Below are positions 47,478-55,742 of a stretch of 64,000 bases of DNA, piece by piece. A program made the translations under genes and the position numbers. Under the pieces are notes generated by a model. It was not told the origin of the DNA, did not search any database, and saw only the letters and a program-made list of their open reading frames with translations. The DNA is from Leptospiraceae bacterium (GTDB taxonomy: Bacteria; Spirochaetota; Leptospiria; Leptospirales; Leptonemataceae): contig BPKM01000002.1 in the NCBI GenBank assembly GCA_026005135.1, positions 496,001 to 560,000 on the forward strand, written 5' to 3'. Position 1 is the stretch's first letter, and every line of letters begins with the position of its first letter.

Positions 47478-48107
47478 TCAATATGTTTTCTTGTAAAACT
47501 GACATTCTACTTTTAAGAAACAAGTGATACAATCTGGTGTTTTCTTACAAAAATTTTTACAATGAACTACAATTAAAGCATGAAATTCTTTGTAGATTTC
47601 GATATTATTTGGAATATGGTTTGTTATAAATGATTGTAATTCATCATATGATATGGATTCTTTTATATAACCAAGACGAGATAGAAAACGTTTTGTATAT
47701 GCATCGATTATAAAATAAGGCTGATTATAGGCATAAAGTAATATAGAATCTGCTGTTTCTTTTCCAATTCCTTTTATTTTAAGAAGTGATTCTCTTGAAA
47801 TAGAATTATGGTTTTCGGTAAAATATTTCGCAACATTTCTTAGTGTTTTTGCTTTTTGATTATAAAAACCAGCGGGTTTAATAAGATTTTTTACTAGCTC
47901 TTCGCTTATAGAAAGTATTTTATTAAAATCTAATAATTGATGTTCTATTAAATTTTTTAATGCTTTTTCTACATTTTTCCAGGAAGTATTTTGAGTGAGA
48001 ATTGCTCCAAATATAATTTCTATTTTTGGATTTTGTTTTGATAGTATAGGCCACCAATTTTGTTTTCCGTAATATTTTAATAATTTTTTATAAAGTTTAA
48101 AAAGCAT
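47478..48107 (-). CDS. Endonuclease III-related DNA glycosylase (COG2231/MagIII-like)
   Basis: About 209 residues. The opening KYYGKQNWWPILSKQNPKIE then IIFGAILTQNTSWKNVEKAL is characteristic of the EndoIII relatives grouped with Helicobacter MagIII. The helix-hairpin-helix LLKIKGIGKETADSILLYAY is followed by the catalytic-region Asp in FIIDAYTKRF. A C-terminal cysteine cluster (CKNFCKKTPDCITCFLKVEC) suggests a [4Fe-4S] site. It probably removes alkylated or damaged bases. ATG 48107 avoids overlap with the divergent cyclase gene. Confidence 0.85.
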   Translation of the reverse strand: MLFKLYKKLLKYYGKQNWWPILSKQNPKIEIIFGAILTQNTSWKNVEKALKNLIEHQLLDFNKILSISEELVKNLIKPAGFYNQKAKTLRNVAKYFTENHNSISRESLLKIKGIGKETADSILLYAYNQPYFIIDAYTKRFLSRLGYIKESISYDELQSFITNHIPNNIEIYKEFHALIVVHCKNFCKKTPDCITCFLKVECQFYKKTY

Positions 48108-48171
48108 AATGGTACTGTAAATTAAAAATAAATTTAATATGCAAGGGAAATTTAATGAATGATTATAATTC

Positions 48172-48200
48172 TTGACAGATAATTTTTGAACAAAAATATA
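48172..48200 (+). promoter_or_regulatory. Promoter predicted to give a leaderless mRNA
   Basis: TTGACA (48172-48177), 17 bases, then AATATA (48195-48200), followed after six bases by GTG 48207. It favours the GTG as the true start, because the upstream in-frame TTG 48186 would lie inside the promoter. No ribosome-binding site is seen. Confidence 0.55.
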
Positions 48201-48206
48201 CAATTT

Positions 48207-49787
48207 GTGGAAAAAATTAAAATTGAATATTTACCAGATAATAAAATTATAGAAGCAGACCCTGATCAAACAATATTACAGATCTCTTTAAAACATCATA
48301 TTCCACATACACATGTTTGTTTTGGAGAAGCTCAATGTTCTACCTGTCGAGTTGAAGTATTAGAAGGGATAGAAAATTTACCACCAAGAAATAGCTTAGA
48401 AGAAGTGATGGCAAAAAAGAAAGGCTGGAATGAAAGAATTCGTTTAGCATGTCAAACAATACCGAGGGGGAATATAAAAATCCGTAGATTGATCATAGAT
48501 GATTTTGATGCACAAATTGCTCAGCTCGAACATAGTGAATATCCACAAGGTGTATTAGAAGAAGTTGTAATATTATTTTTAGATATTAAAGATTTTACAA
48601 GTTTTTCAGAAAGAGAGTTACCTTATGATGTAGTATTTGCTTTAAATCGTTATTATAATCGTATTGGGGATATTATTTTAGCTTTTGATGGATACTTAGA
48701 CAAATATATAGGTGATTCTATAATGGCAATTTTTGGTATAAAGAAAAATAAATCAACCTTAGAGTTTTGTATTGATTCTATTTACTGCGCATTAAAAATA
48801 TTGGAGATAACTAAGGAATTTAATCAATATTTAAAAGAAAATTTTAATGAAATGTTTGAAGTTCGTATAGGTATTGCTTATGGTAAAGCAGTTCTCGGAA
48901 TGATAGGACATAGAAAAAAAGCACAGTATACTGCTATAGGAAAAGTTGTTAATTTAGCAAGTCGACTCGAAAGAGCTAATAAAAAAACTGGAACATCTAT
49001 ATTAATTTCAGATTCTTTATATCAATTATTAAAAAATAAAATTAAAATTCAAAAATCTTTTAAATTAAAATTGAAAGGTTTTTCTGCAATACAAATTGCT
49101 TATGCTATTGTGGATTTAGAAGAAAGCGAAAAAGAAAAACGAGAAAAAGTATATCAGGAAATTCAAATATCGACAGGTCAATTACAGAAACAAGAATATA
49201 ATGAAACAAATCAAAATATACAAAGAGAAGTACAAGAAAATGAAAATTTATTAGTAAGTCCGAATGCTTTAAAATTAGATGTGGATAAACAACATTCTCA
49301 AATATTATTTCAAATTTCCCATTTAACATCTATTATTACAGGTATTGTAAAAGATTTTGAATCCGAAATTTATATGGATCTAGAAGATTTTACCAATTCC
49401 AAAATTAAATTAACAATACCAGTAAAAGCTATAACAACATTTATTGATGCAAGAGATCAACATTTATATTCTCCAGACTTTTTTGATGCAGAAAATTTTC
49501 CCAATATAATTTTTATAAGTAATGAAATATTACCTGTGGAGCAAAATCAATATACAATTTATGGAAATCTTTTTATAAGGGGAGTTTCTAAAAAAATTAA
49601 TTTGTTCTTACAAAAAAAAAGCGAAGAAATAGATCCTTATCAAAATAAAAAGATCTGTTTTAATGGTTATACAACAATTAATCGACTAGATTTTAATATA
49701 AATTTTAATATACCTTTACAAAATAATAAATTCCTTATTGGTAATGAGCTAAAAATTTTATTTGAGTTTCAATGTATAATACCATAA
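48207..49787 (+). CDS. Ferredoxin - class III nucleotidyl cyclase - YceI three-domain fusion
   Basis: About 526 residues from GTG 48207. Residues 1-90 form a 2Fe-2S ferredoxin domain with ligands in CFGEAQCSTC and a fourth Cys in RLACQT. Residues about 115-295 form a class III adenylate/guanylate cyclase with the two metal Asp in FLDIKDF and GDSIMAIFG. After a Glu/Gln/Asn-rich linker, the C-terminal 170 residues match YceI: DVDKQHSQILFQISH, TTFIDARDQHLYSPDFFDAE, IYGNLFIRGVSKKI and TINRLDFNINF. YceI proteins bind polyisoprenoid-type lipids in a lipocalin-like barrel. Ferredoxin-cyclase fusions are known; I do not know of one with YceI. No signal peptide or membrane segment is seen, so the whole protein should be cytosolic. 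It probably couples redox state, and perhaps a lipid ligand, to cyclic nucleotide synthesis. Confidence 0.88.
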   Translation: MEKIKIEYLPDNKIIEADPDQTILQISLKHHIPHTHVCFGEAQCSTCRVEVLEGIENLPPRNSLEEVMAKKKGWNERIRLACQTIPRGNIKIRRLIIDDFDAQIAQLEHSEYPQGVLEEVVILFLDIKDFTSFSERELPYDVVFALNRYYNRIGDIILAFDGYLDKYIGDSIMAIFGIKKNKSTLEFCIDSIYCALKILEITKEFNQYLKENFNEMFEVRIGIAYGKAVLGMIGHRKKAQYTAIGKVVNLASRLERANKKTGTSILISDSLYQLLKNKIKIQKSFKLKLKGFSAIQIAYAIVDLEESEKEKREKVYQEIQISTGQLQKQEYNETNQNIQREVQENENLLVSPNALKLDVDKQHSQILFQISHLTSIITGIVKDFESEIYMDLEDFTNSKIKLTIPVKAITTFIDARDQHLYSPDFFDAENFPNIIFISNEILPVEQNQYTIYGNLFIRGVSKKINLFLQKKSEEIDPYQNKKICFNGYTTINRLDFNINFNIPLQNNKFLIGNELKILFEFQCIIP

Positions 49788-49947
49788 TAAAAACATAATC
49801 TTAATTGATTTAATCTATAAAATTTTATCCAATCTATTTTTGTATTTTATGTGTATTTTCTAAGATAAAATAAAAAGTTCATTCAGGATCTATTAAAAAA
49901 AACATAAATGAATTGACATAATAAAAACAAATAAAAAAAGTTTTTAT

Positions 49948-51132
49948 ATGCAAGTGTTTTTTAAAAGAAATTTAAATTATGGCATTGTTTTTATTTTATT
50001 ATTTATGATTTTTACAGGAAATTCCTGTTATTTACATTATGCTAAAATAGAAGGAGATCTTTTTGGTTTAAAAAATGGTAAGAAAATTCAAGAGTTTAAT
50101 ACTTATCCAGTCCAGGTAGAGATCAATTTTTTGGATTCAGAAGAAATAAAAAAGATTTTATTACAAATGGGAACATCTAAAACTGTTTTAGAAACTCAAC
50201 AAGATGCAATAGAAAGTTATCGTTCCTTAGAGATTCGAAATCAATTTTTAAAAAGTCGTATATTCAATTTTGATCCAAATTCCAATATAAGAATTGTAGT
50301 AAAATCAAATGTTAATGAATTAAGGCCTGGTGGGATTTCTTATGTTGCAAATTTAGGTACATTAGGTCTATTTCCAGCAGTTCATAATACCTTTGGAACT
50401 ATTGTATTTGAAGTATATGATGTAGAAAATGATAAATTACTAAAAGTATATAAATATCCTGTGGAACATACTTATTTTGTTTCTTGGTTCTCTGCTATTT
50501 TAGCACCAGTTTTTCAGATATTTTCGGATCGTTTTGATCAATCTACTACATCCAAAACTTTTGCCATAATGAGAGTTGCCTATAAACAATTTGAACAGGA
50601 TTTTATAAAAGAAGCGGAGAATAATTCCTCATTTAAAGAGAGAATTTATACAAATCCTTATAATTATGCTATAATACCAGTAGAAAAAAAAGATGAAGTT
50701 ATCAAACAGATACAGAATACAATTATTCCAGATTTAAGCGAAGCATTTAACAGAAGTAATTATAAACTGATTGAGCGTAAACATATAGATAAAATCTTGC
50801 AAGAGATAAAATTTTCTCAATCAGGTTTTACAGATAATACACGACTTAGATTGGGTCAATTATTAGAAGCAGATCGTCTAATTTTAGTTGATTTTGGTAA
50901 TACAAATCTTACAAAAAATCAATTTTTTGGTTCTATTTCTTACAATGGAATATTAGAAATCAATTTAAAATGTATAGAAGTAAATACTGGAAAAATTATA
51001 TGGAGCTATAGTTATTATAATAAACTTCAAAATTTAAATGAAAATGATCTAATGGATTTACTAAATAATCCCGATACAGGTATTTCACAGGAAATTATGA
51101 AAAATTTACGTTTTAAAGGAATTATTTTATAA
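49948..51132 (+). CDS. Lipoprotein with CsgG-like C-terminal region
   Basis: The 394-residue protein has a lipoprotein signal ending TGNSC (Cys at about 27). The middle part is mostly beta and includes a hydrophobic segment (TYFVSWFSAILAPVFQIF). The C-terminal 170 residues resemble CsgG/LpoB-type domains: RSNYKLIERKHIDKILQEIK, then LRLGQLLEADRLILVDFG and CIEVNTGKIIWSYSY. That family includes outer-membrane secretion channels and cell-wall synthase activators. No curli genes are nearby, and the role is not known. Confidence 0.6.
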   Translation: MQVFFKRNLNYGIVFILLFMIFTGNSCYLHYAKIEGDLFGLKNGKKIQEFNTYPVQVEINFLDSEEIKKILLQMGTSKTVLETQQDAIESYRSLEIRNQFLKSRIFNFDPNSNIRIVVKSNVNELRPGGISYVANLGTLGLFPAVHNTFGTIVFEVYDVENDKLLKVYKYPVEHTYFVSWFSAILAPVFQIFSDRFDQSTTSKTFAIMRVAYKQFEQDFIKEAENNSSFKERIYTNPYNYAIIPVEKKDEVIKQIQNTIIPDLSEAFNRSNYKLIERKHIDKILQEIKFSQSGFTDNTRLRLGQLLEADRLILVDFGNTNLTKNQFFGSISYNGILEINLKCIEVNTGKIIWSYSYYNKLQNLNENDLMDLLNNPDTGISQEIMKNLRFKGIIL

Positions 51133-51475
51133 AACTATATGATAATATCTATAAAATATTTACTAAAATCTTCTTCTGCAAAATAATTAATTGATTTATT
51201 GAAATTTATTATGCTAAATTATTAGCTTAAAATTTTATTATTTTTTAAGGATCTTTTCTTCAAACGGAATAAGTAAAAAGTACATTAAAAAAATCGAAAT
51301 ATAAAACCTTACTCTTATAATAAAAGCATCTGGAAAAGAAAATTAATTATTATTAAATACAGATTTCTTTTAATTGATTAAATTTAGCTTAATATAAGAA
51401 TTATATGAAGTGCATTGTAATAAAGTATCTTTTTTTAGATTGACGTAATTTGATTAAAAAATTTTATTTCTATAA
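51133..51475. other. AT-rich intergenic stretch
   Basis: No gene, RNA or strong hairpin is seen. Its right end contains the rhomboid promoter described separately. Confidence 0.6.
51440..51468 (+). promoter_or_regulatory. Promoter predicted to give a leaderless mRNA
   Basis: TTGACG (51440-51445), 17 bases, then TTTATT (51463-51468). ATG 51476 lies seven bases further on. No ribosome-binding site is present. Confidence 0.5.
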
Positions 51476-52198
51476 ATGTTTCCCATAAAAGATACAATTC
51501 CTCGAAGAGAATTTCCTTTTGTAACTTATTTGATTATTTTTGTAAACTCTATTGTATTTTTTTTAGAAGTGATATTGCCACCAGATATTCTTAAAGAAGT
51601 ATTTTATATTTTTGGGCTTGTTCCTGCAAGATATGTTCATTTAGAATGGGCATATATCATGGGATTACCAATGGACGATTACTGGCCTTTTATTACCAAT
51701 ATGTTCTTACATGGAAGTTTTTTACATTTTTTTTCTAATATGTGGAGTTTATATTTATTTGGAGATAATGTAGAAGATACTATGGGACATTTACGCTTTT
51801 TGATTTTCTATTTAATTTGTGGAATAGCGGCAAGTTTTACTCATTTTATTTTTAATTTAAATTCTACCATTCCAGCTATCGGAGCCTCTGGTGCTATTTC
51901 TGGAGTGATGGCAGCTTATATGATTATGTTTCCTTATTCTCGTATTATTACATTCGTTCCTTTATTGTTTTTTCCTTTCTTTTTTGAAATTCATGCATTT
52001 TTTTATATTGCGATATGGTTTATATCTCAGTTGTTTTCCGGGACAGCTTCATTACTTGCACCGGAAATGGGAGGAGGAATAGCCTGGTGGGCACATATCG
52101 GTGGTTTTGTAATGGGGTTAATCTTACTTCCTATATTAAGAAAAAGAAAGAAACATCAATATTTTGATGATGAATTTTTTTATTATATTTATAAATAA
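51476..52198 (+). CDS. Rhomboid-family intramembrane serine protease
   Basis: A 240-residue protein with six to seven hydrophobic segments. It has the rhomboid motifs HGSFLHFFSNMWSLYLFGDN, catalytic Ser in GASGAISGVMAAYM and catalytic His in WWAHIGGFVMGLIL. It opens with PIKDTIPRREFPFVTYLIIF, common in this bacterial subgroup. It cleaves membrane proteins within the bilayer. A second, ClpP-fold protease gene follows 30 bases downstream on the same strand. Confidence 0.93.
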   Translation: MFPIKDTIPRREFPFVTYLIIFVNSIVFFLEVILPPDILKEVFYIFGLVPARYVHLEWAYIMGLPMDDYWPFITNMFLHGSFLHFFSNMWSLYLFGDNVEDTMGHLRFLIFYLICGIAASFTHFIFNLNSTIPAIGASGAISGVMAAYMIMFPYSRIITFVPLLFFPFFFEIHAFFYIAIWFISQLFSGTASLLAPEMGGGIAWWAHIGGFVMGLILLPILRKRKKHQYFDDEFFYYIYK

Positions 52199-52228
52199 TT
52201 TAAATTTTTTATCAGAAGAGGAGTATAT

Positions 52229-53050
52229 ATGGATTTAATAAGTATATTTTGGTTTATTTTATTATTTTTGTCCTTTCAACCTTTATTAAAACAAAGAATG
52301 TTGGAATCAGCAAGAGCACGATTAATTTCTATTTTAGAAAGGAAAAGAAATTCAAGAGTAATTCTACTTGTTCATAGACAGGAAAGAATGAGTTTTCTGG
52401 GAATTCCATTTTTTAAATATATTGATATTGAAGATTCGGAAGAGGTTATTCGAGCAATTCAAATGACTCCAAAAGATATGCCAATCGATATAATTTTACA
52501 TACACCTGGAGGATTAGTTTTAGCCTCTTATCAAATTGCACGAGCATTAAAAAATCATAAAGGAAAAGTGACAGCATTTGTTCCTCATTTTGCAATGTCC
52601 GGAGGTACATTAATTGCTTTAGCTGCTGATGAGATTATTTTAGGGGAGCAGGCTGTTCTTGGACCAGTAGATCCTCAATTAGGACAATATCCTGCTGCCT
52701 CTCTAATTCAATTAAAACAAATAAAACCCGTAGATAAAATAGAAGATAAACATTTAATTATGATTGATATGGCAGAAAAGGCACTTAAACAAATCGAAAA
52801 ACAGGTCAAAGAAATTTTACAGGACAAATATCCACCTGAAAAAATAGAAGAAATTACAAAACTTTTAACACAGGGAACCTGGACACATGATTATCCCATA
52901 ACTTATGAAGAAGCAAAAGAAATAGGGTTAAATGTATCTACAGAAATGCCAGAAGAAATTTTTCATTTAATGAGTCTTTATCCACAACCAATGAAGCAAA
53001 TTCCTTCTGTTGAATATATTCCTATACCAAAGCAAAAAGATTTAAAATAG
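52229..53050 (+). CDS. ClpP/SppA-fold membrane-anchored serine protease (SDH_sah family)
   Basis: A 273-residue protein with an N-terminal membrane anchor (ISIFWFILLFLSFQ), then IDIILHTPGGLVLASYQIAR and the nucleophile block FVPHFAMSGGTLIALAADEI, followed by LGPVDPQLGQYPAAS. These are ClpP-superfamily motifs of the serine dehydrogenase proteinase group. AGAGGAG precedes the ATG. With the rhomboid gene just upstream, it may form a membrane-protein quality-control pair, by inference. Confidence 0.88.
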   Translation: MDLISIFWFILLFLSFQPLLKQRMLESARARLISILERKRNSRVILLVHRQERMSFLGIPFFKYIDIEDSEEVIRAIQMTPKDMPIDIILHTPGGLVLASYQIARALKNHKGKVTAFVPHFAMSGGTLIALAADEIILGEQAVLGPVDPQLGQYPAASLIQLKQIKPVDKIEDKHLIMIDMAEKALKQIEKQVKEILQDKYPPEKIEEITKLLTQGTWTHDYPITYEEAKEIGLNVSTEMPEEIFHLMSLYPQPMKQIPSVEYIPIPKQKDLK

Positions 53051-53070
53051 TAAAATTATACTTTACGTGG

Positions 53071-53089
53071 AATCAAGTTTGATTTTTTT
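53071..53089 (+). terminator. Short terminator-like hairpin
   Basis: AATCAA pairs with TTGATT around GT and is followed by a run of T. The stem is short and AT-rich. It lies between the protease gene and tRNA-Arg. Confidence 0.45.
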
Positions 53090-53102
53090 AACTTAATAGA
53101 AC

Positions 53103-53176
53103 GCGCCCATAGCTCAGTTGGATAGAGCGTTTGACTACGAATCAAAAGGTCGGTGGTTCGAATCCATCTGGGCGCG
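53103..53176 (+). tRNA. tRNA-Arg (anticodon ACG)
   Basis: Acceptor arms GCGCCCA (53103-53109) and TGGGCGC (53169-53175) pair, with G as discriminator. The D-arm AGCTCAGTTGGATAGAGC, anticodon stem TTTGA/TCAAA around CTACGAA (anticodon ACG) and T-arm GGTTCGAATCC are all present. CCA is not encoded. A T-run follows directly. Confidence 0.97.
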
Positions 53177-53182
53177 CTTTTT

Positions 53183-53503
53183 TTATTCTTCTCCAGGTGG
53201 TCTATATTCTTTATTTTGATCACAAAAATATCTTAAACTATCGAACGTATAAATTCCTGTATCATGACCATCTGACCATATTAGTGAAATTGCATATCTT
53301 CCAATTTTTTTATAACCAACTAATTCTATTTTTTGAATGTTTAGGGTTGTTCTATTTGGTTCACCATGTCCACCTCTACATTGTGCGCAGGGACAATATC
53401 TACGTAAATTTAAAAGATCATATTTACATTCTTTACCATCTTTCCATTGAATATATAAATATTGATTGTCGAAACTAATCTTAGAGGGTATGGTATGTAA
53501 CAT
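53183..53503 (-). CDS. DUF971-domain protein
   Basis: A 106-residue protein with the DUF971 (gamma-butyrobetaine hydroxylase N-terminal-like) pattern: LYIQWKDGKECKYDLLNLRR, YCPCAQCRGG, AISLIWSDGHDTGIYTFDSL and LRYF. The CxxC pair suggests metal or Fe-S binding. In other bacteria the domain is stand-alone or fused to Mrp/ApbC ATPases. ATG 53503 is chosen over the TTG at 53512. It ends close to tRNA-Arg on the opposite strand. Confidence 0.87.
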   Translation of the reverse strand: MLHTIPSKISFDNQYLYIQWKDGKECKYDLLNLRRYCPCAQCRGGHGEPNRTTLNIQKIELVGYKKIGRYAISLIWSDGHDTGIYTFDSLRYFCDQNKEYRPPGEE

Positions 53504-53538
53504 AGATACCAAAAAATTAAAGAAGATTGTATAATCGA

Positions 53539-53566
53539 TTGATTTTTTAATACAATTGAATTTAAT
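53539..53566 (+). promoter_or_regulatory. Promoter predicted to give a leaderless mRNA
   Basis: TTGATT (53539-53544), 16 bases, then TTTAAT (53561-53566). ATG 53573 follows after six bases. No ribosome-binding site is present. Confidence 0.55.
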
Positions 53567-53572
53567 AACATT

Positions 53573-54946
53573 ATGGACTATGTGATTATAGATACAAATG
53601 TTTTTTTATTAGATCCCAATGCTTATTTAAAATTTCCTAATAAGCATATTATTATACCTCTAATTGTAATTGAAGAATTAGATTCATTTAAAAGAGAAAT
53701 GGCAAGCATTGGAAAGGCTGCAAGGGAAATTATACGAGCAATAGATTTTTTAAGAACAAAAGGAAAATTAACAGAAGGTGTTCGATTAGAAAATAATTCT
53801 ATCTTACAGGTATTTATTTTAGAAAATTTAGAAGAGTTGCCAGAAGGTTTAGATCGTGTTGTAAAGGATAATTATTTATTATCAACAGGTATAAAATTAA
53901 AAAAAGTTTTTAATAAAAAAGTTACAATTATAACAAAAGATGCTGATTTACGAATCAAAGCTGACGTTTTAGGAATTCAAGCAGAAGATTATAACACAAA
54001 TCATTCAGAATCTTTAGAAAAACTTTATACAGGGGATCAGGAGATACGAACTACTGATGAATGGATTGACAAATTTTATCATAATCAAGAATTAATCTGG
54101 AATAAGGAACATTTAGATTTTGCAATAGAACCAGTACCTCCAATCATTGTAAACCAATATATTACTTTGAAATCTAATAAAAAAAGTGCTTTAGCTCGTG
54201 CTCATAAGAGTGGAAAATTAATACCAATAAAGGAAAAAAAGATTTTGAATATAACCCCTAAAAATAGAGAGCAACGTTTTGCAATCGATGCTTTATTAGA
54301 TCCAGAAATTCAATTAGTTACAATTGCTGGCAGAGCAGGGACTGGAAAAACATTATTAGCATTAGCAGCTGGTCTTTATCAAGTTTTAGATGATGAATTT
54401 TATAAAAAATTATTAGTAGCAAGACCAGTAATTCCAATGGGAAGAGATATAGGATATTTACCCGGCGAATTAGAAGAAAAAATTAAACCATGGATGCAAC
54501 CAATTTATGATAATTTAGAATTTCTTTTAGAAAATGATGAAAATGATGAAATTTATCAAAACAATTCTTCTAAAGGAAAAGGTGAGAAAAAAAGGGATTT
54601 ACATACAACAATTGCTTATTTAAAACAAATGGGTATTTTAGATGTTGAACCATTAACCTATATTCGTGGACGATCTATTCCAAAACAATTTATTATTATT
54701 GACGAAGCTCAAAATTTATCTCCACACGAAGCAAAAACCATTATAACGAGAGCAGGGATTGGAACAAAAATTGTTTTTACTGGTGATTATTATCAAATTG
54801 ATCATCCTTATTTAAATTTATATACAAATGGACTTTCTTATACATTTAATAAAATGAAAGGTCAATCATTATTCGCACATGTTACCCTGGAAAAAGGAGA
54901 ACGTTCCGAATTGGCAGAATTAGCATCTAAATTAATGGAGTTATAA
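53573..54946 (+). CDS. PIN-PhoH ATPase (PhoH2-type)
   Basis: A 457-residue protein. Residues 1-140 are a PIN nuclease domain with conserved acids (YVIIDTNVFLLDP, EELDSFK, ITKDADLRIKA). The C-terminal half is a PhoH-type P-loop ATPase with GRAGTGKTLLALAAG, ARPVIPMGRDIGYLPG and FIIIDEAQNLSPHEAK. PhoH2 proteins act as RNA helicase-ribonucleases. The gene is followed after one base by the uracil-DNA glycosylase gene, so the two are co-transcribed. Confidence 0.93.
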   Translation: MDYVIIDTNVFLLDPNAYLKFPNKHIIIPLIVIEELDSFKREMASIGKAAREIIRAIDFLRTKGKLTEGVRLENNSILQVFILENLEELPEGLDRVVKDNYLLSTGIKLKKVFNKKVTIITKDADLRIKADVLGIQAEDYNTNHSESLEKLYTGDQEIRTTDEWIDKFYHNQELIWNKEHLDFAIEPVPPIIVNQYITLKSNKKSALARAHKSGKLIPIKEKKILNITPKNREQRFAIDALLDPEIQLVTIAGRAGTGKTLLALAAGLYQVLDDEFYKKLLVARPVIPMGRDIGYLPGELEEKIKPWMQPIYDNLEFLLENDENDEIYQNNSSKGKGEKKRDLHTTIAYLKQMGILDVEPLTYIRGRSIPKQFIIIDEAQNLSPHEAKTIITRAGIGTKIVFTGDYYQIDHPYLNLYTNGLSYTFNKMKGQSLFAHVTLEKGERSELAELASKLMEL

Positions 54947-54947
54947 A

Positions 54948-55664
54948 ATGGATTTATTTGAATATGCTAAACAAGTAAAAGAAAAGAGAATATTAGATAA
55001 CAATTTAGATAAAGAGAAAAAGTCGATCATTCAAGAACCCTTATGGAAAAATCCTTCGTATGAATTTGTCAATTCTCTTGAAGAATTAAAGCAAATTGCT
55101 TTAGAATGCAAAAAATGTAAATTATGTTTAACAAGGAAAAATGTCGTTTTTGGGGAAGGAAATCCAGAAGCAAATTTAATGTTTATAGGAGAGGGTCCAG
55201 GAAAAACAGAAGACGAAACAGGAAGACCTTTTGTTGGTAGAGCAGGAGAGTTATTAACAAGAATTATAGAAAATGGCTTAAAAATTTCCAGAAAAACTGT
55301 TTATATTGCTAATGTTGTTAAATGTAGACCTACAGTAGAAATGAAAGGAGAAAAAGATAGACCTCCAGATCAAGATGAAGTAGAAGCATGCAGTCCTTAT
55401 TTAATTCGACAGATAGAATTGATTCAACCTAAAATTATTATTACTTTGGGAAATCCAGCTACTAAGTTTCTATTAAAAACCAGAGAAGGAATTACAAAAA
55501 TTCGAGGTAATATATATCAATATAATGATATTCCTGTTATTCCCACATATCATCCCAGTTTTGTATTAAGAAATGGTGGAGAAAATTCTCCTCTTAAAAA
55601 AGAAGTATGGGGAGATATGAAGTTAGTTATAAAGCTAATGCAGGATTTAGGAATCAAAAATTAA
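54948..55664 (+). CDS. Type 4 (Fe-S) uracil-DNA glycosylase
   Basis: A 238-residue protein with the Fe-S and uracil-recognition motifs of UDG family 4: CKKCKLCLTRKNVVFGEGNP, MFIGEGPGKTEDETGRPFVG, the VKCRP block and PSFVLRN after TYHP. Two Cys near residues 48-54 and two later (VKC and EACSPYL) fit a [4Fe-4S] site. It removes uracil from DNA. An N-terminal extension of about 40 charged residues precedes the core. Confidence 0.92.
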   Translation: MDLFEYAKQVKEKRILDNNLDKEKKSIIQEPLWKNPSYEFVNSLEELKQIALECKKCKLCLTRKNVVFGEGNPEANLMFIGEGPGKTEDETGRPFVGRAGELLTRIIENGLKISRKTVYIANVVKCRPTVEMKGEKDRPPDQDEVEACSPYLIRQIELIQPKIIITLGNPATKFLLKTREGITKIRGNIYQYNDIPVIPTYHPSFVLRNGGENSPLKKEVWGDMKLVIKLMQDLGIKN

Positions 55665-55742
55665 TTAAAAGTATATTATATTCCTAATTTACAAAGATAA
55701 AAATAGAAATGACAGAAAAAAAACAAATAAAAAACTGATTTT

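Noticed and set aside
53131-53478. 115-codon plus-strand ORF over tRNA-Arg and the DUF971 gene
   Set aside because: It begins inside the tRNA and is antisense to the recognisable DUF971 protein.
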